Below are positions 37,717 through 45,291 of a stretch of 46,742 nucleotides of DNA, in pieces. The first letter of the stretch is position 1. Each line of letters begins with the position of its first letter. This DNA comes from Neptunomonas sp. (GTDB lineage Bacteria; Pseudomonadota; Gammaproteobacteria; Pseudomonadales; Balneatricaceae), in assembly GCF_016744175.1 (NCBI RefSeq), contig NZ_JADGEV010000020.1, positions 12,228 through 58,969 on the forward strand. The letters are read 5' to 3'. The position numbers and the translations under genes are program-made. The notes beneath the pieces were generated by a model, which ran no database searches, was not told the origin of the DNA, and was given only the letters and a program-made list of their open reading frames with translations.

Positions 37717-38168
37717 TGGACTTGTTACAGCAACGAGTTAACCAAGCACATGCTAGCGGAAACTACCAACCCGTTATTGACCTTATTCCTTATGCGGGTG
37801 TTTTAGGCGTACATTGTGAACGTTTTGGCGAAGAGATGATTTTTCGTTTGCCGTGTAACTTGGATAATATTGGTAACCCAACAATCCCTGCGATTCATGG
37901 TGGGGTGATAGCTTCCTTTATGGAGTTAACCGCAGCTTTTCAGTTGACGCTTCAGTTGGAACATCCAGCGTTAGCTAAAATCATAGATTTTTCGGTTGAT
38001 TATATGCGAGCAGGACTGAATCGGGATACTTTTGCAATGTGCACTGTTGAGCGACAGGGGCGCCGGGTTGCGAATTGTTCAATCATTGCCTGGCAAGAGC
38101 GCAAAAGCCAACCGATCGCTTCTGCACGTGGGCACTTCCTACTCGATTCCTTCTCGTCGCTGACATAA
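37716..38168 (+). CDS. PaaI-type hotdog thioesterase 2
   Basis: A 150-residue second hotdog protein, clearly diverged from its neighbour. Its helix reads AIHGGVIASFMELTAAF, with His61-Gly-Gly and Glu70 in place of the Asp used by paralogue 1. Later strands have DFSVDYMRAG and SARGHFLL. It starts in the TAATG junction with thioesterase 1. The paired, coupled arrangement suggests either a heteromeric enzyme or two related substrates. Confidence 0.87.
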   Translation: MDLLQQRVNQAHASGNYQPVIDLIPYAGVLGVHCERFGEEMIFRLPCNLDNIGNPTIPAIHGGVIASFMELTAAFQLTLQLEHPALAKIIDFSVDYMRAGLNRDTFAMCTVERQGRRVANCSIIAWQERKSQPIASARGHFLLDSFSSLT

Positions 38169-38182
38169 TCTACAAAAATACC

Positions 38183-38210
38183 CTTGAAAAGCAAAACAGT
38201 GCCCCCATCT
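38183..38210 (+). promoter_or_regulatory. Sigma-32 heat-shock promoter for htpG
   Basis: CTTGAAA (38183-38189), a 13-bp spacer, then CCCCATCT (38203-38210) closely matches the RpoH consensus, about 50 bp upstream of the htpG ATG. Confidence 0.88.
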
Positions 38211-38259
38211 CTCAGGAAGTGAAAAAATCATTTTTCTAAGAGAATAAGGTACTGTATCT

Positions 38260-40197
38260 ATGAGCACAGAAACGCAGAAAGAAACGCTTGGTTTTCAGAC
38301 AGAAGTAAAACAACTCCTTAATCTGATGATCCATTCTTTGTACTCGAACAAAGAGATCTTCCTGCGCGAGCTGATCTCCAATGCATCAGACGCGGCTGAA
38401 AAATTACGCTTTAAAGCACTATCAAATGGTGCGCTTTATGAAAATGACGGAGACTTAAAAGTCACTGTTAGTTTTGACCCAGAAGCAAAAACCGTCACAA
38501 TCGAAGATAATGGCGTAGGCATGAGCCGCGATGACGTTATCGAGCACCTGGGCACTATTGCTAAATCAGGTACAGCGAGCTTCTTAGGTCAGCTAACCGG
38601 TGACCAAGCGCAAGATAGCCAGTTAATCGGTCAGTTTGGTGTCGGTTTCTACTCTGCATTTATTGTGGCTGAGCAAGTTGATGTTTACACACGTGCTGCC
38701 GGCACACCGGCTGCTGAAGGTGTCCATTGGAACTCTGCTGGTGAAGGTGAGTTCAGTATTGCGACTATTGATAAAGCAACGCGCGGCACACAAATCGTAT
38801 TACATTTGAAAGAAGGCGAAGAAGAATTTGCTGATGGTTCGCGTCTGCGTAACCTCGTACGTAAATATTCAGATCATATTGCTATGCCAGTGATGATGAT
38901 GCAAGAAGCCCCACTTGGTGAAGAAGGCACTTCAGATGAAGCTGCTGAAGGCGAAGAGCAAGAAGTAGCTCCGCTGGAACTGGAAACAGTTAACAGTGCT
39001 ACCGCTTTGTGGACGTTGAACAAAGGCGATATTGCTGAAGAAGAATATAACGAATTCTATAAGCACATTTCGCATGACTTCGGTAACCCGCTAACGGTAG
39101 GCCATAACCGTGTTGAAGGTAACCTAGAATACACTAGCTTGTTGTATGTGCCAGAAACAGCACCTTATGACTTGTGGAATCGTGATGCACCCCGCGGTTT
39201 GAAATTATACATCCAGCGTGTTTTTGTGATGGACCAGGCTGACTCTTTCCTACCATTGTACTTGCGCTTTATTAAAGGTGTAGTTGATTCAAACAACCTA
39301 TCACTGAACGTATCTCGTGAGATTCTACAGAAAGATCCAAACGTTGATAAATTGCGTTCGGCACTAACAAAACGTGTATTGGATATGCTGACTAAGCTGG
39401 CTAAAAATGAGCCAGAAAAATATGCTACTTTCTGGAAAGCATTTGGTAGCGTGATGAAAGAAGGGCCAGCTGAAGATTACACGAACCGTGAAAAAATTAT
39501 GAAGCTGTTGCGTTTTGCATCCACTAATACAGACAGCGATGAGCCAACAACATCTCTGGATGAATACATTAGCCGCATGCAAGAAGGCCAGACCAAGATC
39601 TACTACGTGGTCGCAGAAAACTACAATACAGCTAAAAACAGCCCTCACCTAGAGATCTTCCGCAAGAAAGGTATCGAAGTATTGTTGATGACTGAGCGTG
39701 TTGATGAGTGGATGATGAGCCACTTATTCGACTTTGACGGTAAGTCGCTTCAAGATGTTACCAAAGGTGAGTTAGAGCTCGGCGAAACTGAAACCGAAGA
39801 AGATAAAAAAGCACAGGAAGACGCAGCTAAAGAAGCTGAAGGCCTAGTTGAGCGTTTGAAAACACGTCTTTCAGATAAAGTATCTGATGTACGCGTAACG
39901 CATCGCTTAACTGAATCTCCAGCATGTTTAGTATTGAATGCTTACGACATGGGTGCTCAAATGCGCCAGATTATGGAAGCGGCGGGCCAAGCTGTTCCAG
40001 ATTCTAAGCCAGTATTTGAAGTGAACTCTGAGCATCCATTGATCCAAAAGCTAGATCAAGAGCCTGATGAAGACCGTTTTGGTGAATTGGCACTAATCAT
40101 CTTTGATCAAGCTGATTTAGCTGCTGGTGGACATTTGTCTGATCCTGCCGCTTATGTTGCGCGTCTGAACAAGTTATTGCTTGAGTTAAGTCAGTAA
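38260..40197 (+). CDS. htpG: Molecular chaperone HtpG (Hsp90)
   Basis: A 645-residue dimeric ATP-dependent chaperone. The N-terminal GHKL ATPase has [20 protein letters not shown] and [23 protein letters not shown] and [10 protein letters not shown]. The middle domain has [10 protein letters not shown] and the catalytic-loop arginine in LNVSREILQ. The C-terminal dimerisation domain ends without a eukaryotic MEEVD. An acidic insert (about residues 225-245) lies in the linker between the first two domains. Transcription starts from the sigma-32 promoter just upstream. Confidence 0.97.
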   Translation: MSTETQKETLGFQTEVKQLLNLMIHSLYSNKEIFLRELISNASDAAEKLRFKALSNGALYENDGDLKVTVSFDPEAKTVTIEDNGVGMSRDDVIEHLGTIAKSGTASFLGQLTGDQAQDSQLIGQFGVGFYSAFIVAEQVDVYTRAAGTPAAEGVHWNSAGEGEFSIATIDKATRGTQIVLHLKEGEEEFADGSRLRNLVRKYSDHIAMPVMMMQEAPLGEEGTSDEAAEGEEQEVAPLELETVNSATALWTLNKGDIAEEEYNEFYKHISHDFGNPLTVGHNRVEGNLEYTSLLYVPETAPYDLWNRDAPRGLKLYIQRVFVMDQADSFLPLYLRFIKGVVDSNNLSLNVSREILQKDPNVDKLRSALTKRVLDMLTKLAKNEPEKYATFWKAFGSVMKEGPAEDYTNREKIMKLLRFASTNTDSDEPTTSLDEYISRMQEGQTKIYYVVAENYNTAKNSPHLEIFRKKGIEVLLMTERVDEWMMSHLFDFDGKSLQDVTKGELELGETETEEDKKAQEDAAKEAEGLVERLKTRLSDKVSDVRVTHRLTESPACLVLNAYDMGAQMRQIMEAAGQAVPDSKPVFEVNSEHPLIQKLDQEPDEDRFGELALIIFDQADLAAGGHLSDPAAYVARLNKLLLELSQ

Positions 40198-40215
40198 ATT
40201 TTTGAGTAATACTTT

Positions 40216-40241
40216 AAAGCGGGCCTTTGCCCGCTTTTTTT
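40216..40241 (+). terminator. Intrinsic terminator after htpG
   Basis: A perfect 9-bp GC-rich stem AAAGCGGGC/GCCCGCTTT (40216-40224, 40229-40237) with a CTTT loop and a T-run. Confidence 0.93.
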
Positions 40242-40320
40242 GTGCCTGAAAGCCAACACTTTTTTATTTTTAATCTAACTTATATAGAAGAGAAGTTTAA
40301 AAAGAAGGGGATAGTTGGCT

Positions 40321-40623
40321 ATGAAAGCATTGTGGGTTTTGGGTGCGGCCTCCGGTATAGCACTGAGTTTTTCGGCGATGGCATTTGACGGTGAAACCAT
40401 TGTGGAAAAACATTGTAAGGCTTGCCATAAAATAGGTCTTGCTGGGGCGCCTAAACTGGGTGATAAAGAAGCATGGGCGCCCCATTTGGCTACGGGTGTT
40501 GAAGCGATGGCAGCGACAGTGCTTAAAGGGAAAGGAGCCATGCCTCCAAAAGGCACTTGTGGGACTTGCACGCCAGAGCAAATATTGGCTGCTGTTGAGG
40601 CGTTAATTGCAGATGTTAAATAA
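40321..40623 (+). CDS. Cytochrome c5
   Basis: A 100-residue secreted monohaem cytochrome. A signal peptide ends at about residue 21 (SFSAMA). The haem motif is Cys32-Lys-Ala-Cys35-His36, with axial Met74 in GKGAMPPKG. A Cys80/Cys83 pair in GTCGTC matches the disulfide typical of the c5 family. The start is ATG 40321 with GAAGGGG about 10 nt upstream, preferred to an in-frame TTG six nt earlier. It is a periplasmic electron carrier, probably between respiratory complexes and oxidases. Confidence 0.9.
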   Translation: MKALWVLGAASGIALSFSAMAFDGETIVEKHCKACHKIGLAGAPKLGDKEAWAPHLATGVEAMAATVLKGKGAMPPKGTCGTCTPEQILAAVEALIADVK

Positions 40624-40637
40624 CGCTTATTGATATT

Positions 40638-40668
40638 TAAAGAGGCTGCTTATTGAGCGGCTTTTTTA
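40638..40668 (+). terminator. Weak hairpin with T-run after cytochrome c5
   Basis: GGCTGCT (40644-40650) pairs with AGCGGC (40656-40661), including a wobble pair, followed by T6. It may terminate the cytochrome c5 transcript. Confidence 0.5.
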
Positions 40669-40777
40669 TTGTTATTAAATATGCTTCAATCATTCGTTCT
40701 CACTCATGTTTACTTTTATTGTATTGCTGCTCTGAAGGCAGCTGCATGCAGATGTAACGCAAACTGACGATGGCCAA

Positions 40778-41230
40778 ATGAAAAAATTGATAATGTGTGC
40801 AGGTTTATTGTTATTGCCTATGTTGAGTAATGCTCAAGAGCAGCGCTCTGATGATTATGTAGAATATCGCCAAGCGGCCTTTAATGTGATGGGCTGGCAC
40901 TTTAAAAAAATGGGAGCGATGATTCAAGGGCGAATTCCTTATGATGCAGTCGAGTTTAAGCGCCGTGCTGTTGCTGTTTCTATGTTATCGGCATTGCCTA
41001 GTGAAGGTTTTTTACCGGAAACACAAAAAACAGAATTACCGACACGTTTGAAACCTGAAATGTGGTATCAAAAAGAGCGTTTTGATAAGTATATGCAAGA
41101 CTTAATACAGGCAACGGCAGAGCTTGCATCACAAGCAGGTATGGAAGATAAGGACGACCTTAGGCCTGCTTTCGGCAAAGCGGCTCGCCAGTGCAAGACT
41201 TGTCATGACCGTTTTCGGGAAAGTAATTAG
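40778..41230 (+). CDS. Cytochrome c' (class II)
   Basis: A 150-residue periplasmic protein. The signal peptide cuts near residue 19 (LSNA). Four predicted helices follow, with the haem motif at the C-terminus: Cys139-Lys-Thr-Cys142-His143 then DRFR, the class II arrangement. The first helix has YRQAAFNVMGWHFKKMGAMI, typical of cytochrome c'. These proteins bind NO or CO and are proposed to protect against nitrosative stress. Monocistronic, tail to tail with the VF530 gene. Confidence 0.9.
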   Translation: MKKLIMCAGLLLLPMLSNAQEQRSDDYVEYRQAAFNVMGWHFKKMGAMIQGRIPYDAVEFKRRAVAVSMLSALPSEGFLPETQKTELPTRLKPEMWYQKERFDKYMQDLIQATAELASQAGMEDKDDLRPAFGKAARQCKTCHDRFRESN

Positions 41231-41273
41231 GTAGGCTGTCCGGCACGTAAAATTGATCCTAAGATATCTACTC

Positions 41274-41504
41274 TTAAAAGTGGGTATTTAAATAAAGGTC
41301 TTCAACTTTTGTACGTGCCCATGGCGTTTTACGGAGAAATTTCAAACTTGATTTTATGCTCGGGTCACTTTGAAAGCAGCGAATATTAATGAGTACCCCT
41401 AACTGCTCCCACCCATAGTGTGCTTCTAGCGCGGTAACTATTTTTTCGAGAGACAATCCGTGTAACGGATTGTTCTTTTGTGCTTCTTTTTGCTGCTCAC
41501 TCAT
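41274..41504 (-). CDS. VF530 family DNA-binding protein
   Basis: A small basic protein of 76 residues from ATG 41504, or 80 from ATG 41516. The body [20 protein letters not shown], then [24 protein letters not shown], is the VF530 (DUF2132) family. Its solved representative from Vibrio fischeri has a helical DNA-binding-like fold. I prefer the second ATG because AGGA sits about 11 nt upstream, whereas it abuts the first. Cellular role unknown. Confidence 0.85.
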   Translation of the reverse strand: MSEQQKEAQKNNPLHGLSLEKIVTALEAHYGWEQLGVLINIRCFQSDPSIKSSLKFLRKTPWARTKVEDLYLNTHF

Positions 41505-41724
41505 TGAATGTTTCATCCTGCGGCTAATGATTTCTTATGTGGGGCTATTTATTAGATGTGCTGAAGATTATACGCAATTGAATAAGCGATAGCTTCGCTA
41601 TCTTGTTTGGATTTACTTTTAATCTTTAATGTAATCCTTCTGTCGTAAATGGGCTTTGTCTCGGCGGCGTTAGTCATGGCGCACAACTGTCCGACCGCTA
41701 TTATCTCTCTAAAGATGTTTTTCC

Positions 41725-41800
41725 ACCAGAAGCCGCGTTTATTGACCTGAGACTCCACACTCAGAGAACCTCACCCAGGGATTATGGGCTTCTGGTTTTT
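41725..41800 (+). other. Structured element in the 41517-41965 intergenic region
   Basis: A perfect 10-bp inverted repeat ACCAGAAGCC/GGCTTCTGGT (41725-41734, 41787-41796) encloses 52 nt containing a smaller CTGAG/CTCAG stem, and its right arm runs into a T-tract. This is terminator-like for a rightward transcript with no protein gene upstream. The 449-bp gap also holds a GATAGC/GCTATC hairpin (41588-41602) and an 8-bp repeat AATAGAGG/CCTCTATT (41847-41854, 41893-41900) in the gbdR leader. I see no convincing gene. Confidence 0.45.
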
Positions 41801-41965
41801 CTTATATATTACCTGAGGTCGTGTAAACGGCGTTTAAAGCCGCTCAAATAGAGGTTGGTGCTAATTTATGATGTTGGTAATAGCTCAAAGCTCCTCTATT
41901 CGTGTCTTTGGGGTCTTTGATAGCGTAATGTATGACCATGGGCGGTATGGTTTGGGGTTTTTTTA

Positions 41966-43201
41966 ATGAATGAGTCGAGTACTGATAATCAAGGTGATAG
42001 CGTTTTTATAACGAAGAAAGTTGGGTTTATGCTACTCAATAATTTCACAATGATATCACTAGCTTCTGCTGTGGAACCCTTGCGCATGGCAAACCAGTTG
42101 AGTGGGGAAACGCTCTATGAATGGTTTACTCTTACCGAAGAAGGTCTGCCTGTTAGTGCAAGTGATGGTATTAGGATAACGCCTGATTCAAGCCTACTTG
42201 ATGCTGTTCAGTTAGATACCATTATCGTCGCTGGAGGGCTAAATGTTACGCGTGCATTTACTAAGATTCAGCTCAATTGGCTTAAAATGCAAGCACGTAA
42301 AGGTTGTCGTTTAGGGGCGGTTTGTACGGGCGCTTATGTTCTAGCTGAGGCAGGGCTATTAGATGGTTATGATTGCAGTGCGCATTGGGAATATATAGCA
42401 GCGTTGCAAGAGACCTTCCCGCGAGTGCATTGTTCTAATCGATTATTTAGTATTGACCGTGACCGCATGACTTCTACAGGAGGAACGGTGCCACTTGATA
42501 TGATGTTACACATGATCAAGCAAGAGCATGGTACGTTACTGTGTACGGCGATCTCGGAAATGTTTATTTGTGACCGTATTCGCAGCGAAACAGATAAGCA
42601 AAAAATACCATTGCAGCATGTCTCAGGTACAACTCAGCCTAAGTTGGTAGAAGTCGTTGGTTTGATGGAGGCCAACCTAGAAGAGCTAATTGATATGGAT
42701 GAGCTGGCGCATTATGCCGGGCTTTCTCGGCGTCAGTTAGAGCGACTATTTCTTAAATACTTGCAATGCTCACCTTCAAAATACTATTTGAAACTGCGCT
42801 TACTACGCGCGCGCCAACTATTAAAACAAAGTAACTTACCTATTATAGAAATTTCTACCGCCTGTGGATTTGTATCGACACCTCACTTCAGTAAATGCTA
42901 TCGAGAACAGATGGGTGTCCCCCCTAGTGAAGAACGCTCTGGTAATTCTCGGGTTAAAAATATAAAGCAGAACGTATCAGTCACAACCAGGCAAGTCTCT
43001 CAAGGTGACCAACCACAAAGAAGGCAGCTGAAGGTACAAGAGCAAGGGTTATCTGATGCAAAGAAAGAGCAGCAAGCGGCTTCTCTTTACGATGAAAAAA
43101 ACTCTGTGTATCAGGAGAAAAAACGAGACTCAATCGCTAGTGATGCCTTGGTTCAGGCGCGCTCGGAGTCCACGTTTGGTAGTGTGCGTATCAAAAAATA
43201 A
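41966..43201 (+). CDS. gbdR: GlxA-type AraC family regulator, probable GbdR
   Basis: A 411-residue regulator. The N-terminal DJ-1/PfpI-like domain (about 15-190) contains GFMLLNNFTMISLASAVEPL, IIVAGG and the nucleophile-elbow-like GAVCTGAYVLAEAGLL. The C-terminal AraC domain has two HTHs (about 225-325) with AHYAGLSRRQLERLF and GFVSTPHFSKCYREQMGVPP. GbdR activates glycine betaine and dimethylglycine catabolism in Pseudomonas; dgcA just downstream supports that identity. A polar, Lys/Gln-rich tail of about 85 residues follows the HTH. Confidence 0.85.
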   Translation: MNESSTDNQGDSVFITKKVGFMLLNNFTMISLASAVEPLRMANQLSGETLYEWFTLTEEGLPVSASDGIRITPDSSLLDAVQLDTIIVAGGLNVTRAFTKIQLNWLKMQARKGCRLGAVCTGAYVLAEAGLLDGYDCSAHWEYIAALQETFPRVHCSNRLFSIDRDRMTSTGGTVPLDMMLHMIKQEHGTLLCTAISEMFICDRIRSETDKQKIPLQHVSGTTQPKLVEVVGLMEANLEELIDMDELAHYAGLSRRQLERLFLKYLQCSPSKYYLKLRLLRARQLLKQSNLPIIEISTACGFVSTPHFSKCYREQMGVPPSEERSGNSRVKNIKQNVSVTTRQVSQGDQPQRRQLKVQEQGLSDAKKEQQAASLYDEKNSVYQEKKRDSIASDALVQARSESTFGSVRIKK

Positions 43202-43510
43202 TTATGTGCCCCCATGGTGCTTAATATCAGTCATCAGCTTCTGTGACTTAGTTCTTATCTCGCTTCAAACTAGTTCCAACTATCCCATGCTAAGCCGCGT
43301 TTATGTCGTAATAAATCACAAGTGACGGTTTTGGTAACAAGGGAGTCGCTTCCAGCGTCTTGATGATCTTCGTGAAATTTTACACTGGCCAGAATGTTGG
43401 GGAGATTGATTTATTCGGTCTGTCCCTCACTTCAAGAAACGCACCTGTTGAGGTGTTATTGAATCAGGGCTGAGTAATAAGCGAAAAGCCCGGGATAGAA
43501 GGATAGAGAA
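43202..43510 (+). promoter_or_regulatory. Intergenic/promoter region of the dimethylglycine locus
   Basis: This 309-bp stretch before the M19 gene has no supportable gene. A weak -35/-10 pair (CTTGAT, 16-bp spacer, TACACT near 43357-43385) and a small CACCT/AGGTG hairpin (43442-43455) are visible. If the downstream genes are GbdR-controlled, the operator should lie here; I cannot assign it by eye. Confidence 0.4.
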
Positions 43511-44488
43511 ATGAACGCTGCTGAACTGCACAAAGACGCCATTGTTATTGATGGCTTGATCTGCGCGAAATGGAATCGTGAGCTTTTTGAAGATATGTCA
43601 AAAGGTGGGCTGACTGCCGCTAACTGTACTGTGTCTTTCTGGGAAAATTTTCAGAATACGGTAAATAATGTTGTTGAGATGAATCAGCTGATTGAGGCGA
43701 GCAGTGATCTGCTTCTTAAAGTGCATACCACTGCAGATATTCATCGCGCTAAACAGGAAGGCAAAACCGGCGTCATGATGGGCTTTCAGAATGCTAATGC
43801 TTATGAAGATCAGATTGGTTATGTGCAGGTATTCAAAGACCTCGGCGTTGGTATCGTTCAGATGTGTTACAACACTCAGAACCTAGTAGGTACTGGCTGC
43901 TATGAGCGCGATGGTGGTTTGTCTGGTTTTGGCCGTGAAATTGTTGCTGAAATGAATCGTGTTGGCGTCTTGTGTGATCTGTCTCACGTGGGTGCTAAGA
44001 CCTCTGAAGAAGTCATCCTCGAATCTAAGAAACGTGTTGCGTATTCGCACTGCTTACCTACCGGCTTAAAAGAACATCCTCGAAATAAGTCAGACGCTGA
44101 ACTGAAATTTATAGCAGACCACGGTGGTTTTGTGGGCGTTACCATGTTCGCTCCTTTCCTGAAAAACGGCATTGATTCGACTATCGAAGATTACGTAGAA
44201 GCGATTGAGTATATCTACAACATTGTTGGTGAAGACAGCATTGGTATTGGTACGGACTTTACTCAAGGTCAAGATCAGAACTTTTTCGAATATCTGACTC
44301 ACGATAAAGGCTATGCGCGCCGTTTGACGCGTTTCGGCAAGATTATCAACCCAGAAGGTATTCGCACGGTTGGCGAATTCCCTAACCTGACCGAAGCATT
44401 GCTGCGTCGCGGTTTCTCCGAAACACAAGTACGCAAAATTATGGGCGAGAACTGGGTCACGCTTCTCAAGGATGTTTGGGGCGCCTGA
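43511..44488 (+). CDS. M19 membrane-dipeptidase homologue of the betaine locus
   Basis: A 325-residue TIM-barrel protein of the renal dipeptidase (M19) family. Retained residues are His159 in DLSHVG, His180 in AYSHC and Asp249 in IGTDF. The first metal-binding element, normally DGHND near the N-terminus, reads DGLIC (14-18), so both ligands of that motif are absent. The equivalent Pseudomonas gene sits beside dgcA and is betaine-induced, with unknown function. It leads a cluster with the DUF5943 gene and dgcA. Confidence 0.88.
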   Translation: MNAAELHKDAIVIDGLICAKWNRELFEDMSKGGLTAANCTVSFWENFQNTVNNVVEMNQLIEASSDLLLKVHTTADIHRAKQEGKTGVMMGFQNANAYEDQIGYVQVFKDLGVGIVQMCYNTQNLVGTGCYERDGGLSGFGREIVAEMNRVGVLCDLSHVGAKTSEEVILESKKRVAYSHCLPTGLKEHPRNKSDAELKFIADHGGFVGVTMFAPFLKNGIDSTIEDYVEAIEYIYNIVGEDSIGIGTDFTQGQDQNFFEYLTHDKGYARRLTRFGKIINPEGIRTVGEFPNLTEALLRRGFSETQVRKIMGENWVTLLKDVWGA

Positions 44489-44586
44489 TCACCTACATAC
44501 TGACGCCGCACTGCTTGGCGATGTGGCGCTAGCATTAAGAATTAGCACAAAGAATTAAAACAAAAAGAATTTTGAGGTTAGAAGAA

Positions 44587-45117
44587 ATGAGCGTACACGC
44601 ACCAGAAATGCCAATTGATGTTAATGATGAAACCGGAGTATGGACGACTGATGCGCTGCCGATGTTATATGTGCCGCGTCACTTCTTTGTGAACAATCAT
44701 ATGGGTATTGAGGAAGAGATCGGTGCTGAGAAATACGCCGATATTCTCTATAAAGCAGGCTATAAATCAGCTCATTACTGGTGCGAGAAAGAAGCAGCTG
44801 AACACGGCATGTCTGGTGCCGATGTATTTGAGCACTACATGAAGCGTTTATCGCAGCGTGGTTGGGGCTTCTTTATTACTGAAGAACTCGATCTTGAAAA
44901 AGGTACCGCCAAAGTACGCTTGGAAAACTCTGCCTTTGTTTATCAGTACGGAAAAGTGAATCGTAAAGTTGATTATATGTTTACGGGTTGGTTTGCCGGA
45001 GCAATGGATCAGATTGCAGAAAGCTTGGGTTATGAAGTGCGCACTAAAGCCATTCAGACTCAGTGTGCTGCAGAAGAAGGCTGTGACGTCGGGTACTTTG
45101 AAGTAGCACCATTATAA
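44587..45117 (+). CDS. DUF5943 / 4-vinyl-reductase-like protein
   Basis: A 176-residue protein from ATG 44587 (GAGG eight nt upstream; an in-frame TTG five codons earlier is less likely). It resembles the small V4R-type ligand-binding domain: EIGAEKYADILYKAGYKSAHYW, then RGWGFF, then FTGWFAGAMDQIAESLGYEV and a Cys-containing end CAAEEGCDVGYFEV. A homologue is conserved between the M19 gene and dgcA in Pseudomonas. The conserved Cys pair near the C-terminus could bind a ligand or metal; the function is not established. Confidence 0.8.
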   Translation: MSVHAPEMPIDVNDETGVWTTDALPMLYVPRHFFVNNHMGIEEEIGAEKYADILYKAGYKSAHYWCEKEAAEHGMSGADVFEHYMKRLSQRGWGFFITEELDLEKGTAKVRLENSAFVYQYGKVNRKVDYMFTGWFAGAMDQIAESLGYEVRTKAIQTQCAAEEGCDVGYFEVAPL

Positions 45118-45134
45118 ACAGCGATATAAAGGGT

Positions 45135-45172
45135 GTTGAAAACGCCACGAACGTTTTCAACTGCTTTTTAAG
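45135..45172 (+). terminator. Hairpin between the DUF5943 gene and dgcA
   Basis: A perfect 10-bp stem GTTGAAAACG/CGTTTTCAAC (45135-45144, 45152-45161) with a 7-nt loop is followed by TGCTTTTTAA. It looks like a moderate intrinsic terminator or attenuator inside the cluster. Confidence 0.6.
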
Positions 45173-45291
45173 TGTGAAAAAAGTTAACGCAGCTAAGAAC
45201 CGTCTGCGCCAATAATAAAATCGAAACGGGTCATCAGGCTAATAGTCTTAGCTCTGTGTGACCTGTCAATCTGTAAAGGTGGGGTACGATC

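Noticed and set aside
41552-41758. 68-codon leftward frame (GTG start) in the intergenic gap before gbdR
   Set aside because: No good ribosome-binding site, no recognisable domain, and it overlaps the structured 41725-41796 element; at best a gene remnant.
41690-41800. Glycine-riboswitch-like TCTCAGGTCAA on the minus strand
   Set aside because: The conserved GGAGAG and CCGAAG elements are not present at the right spacing, and no glycine-responsive gene follows on that strand.
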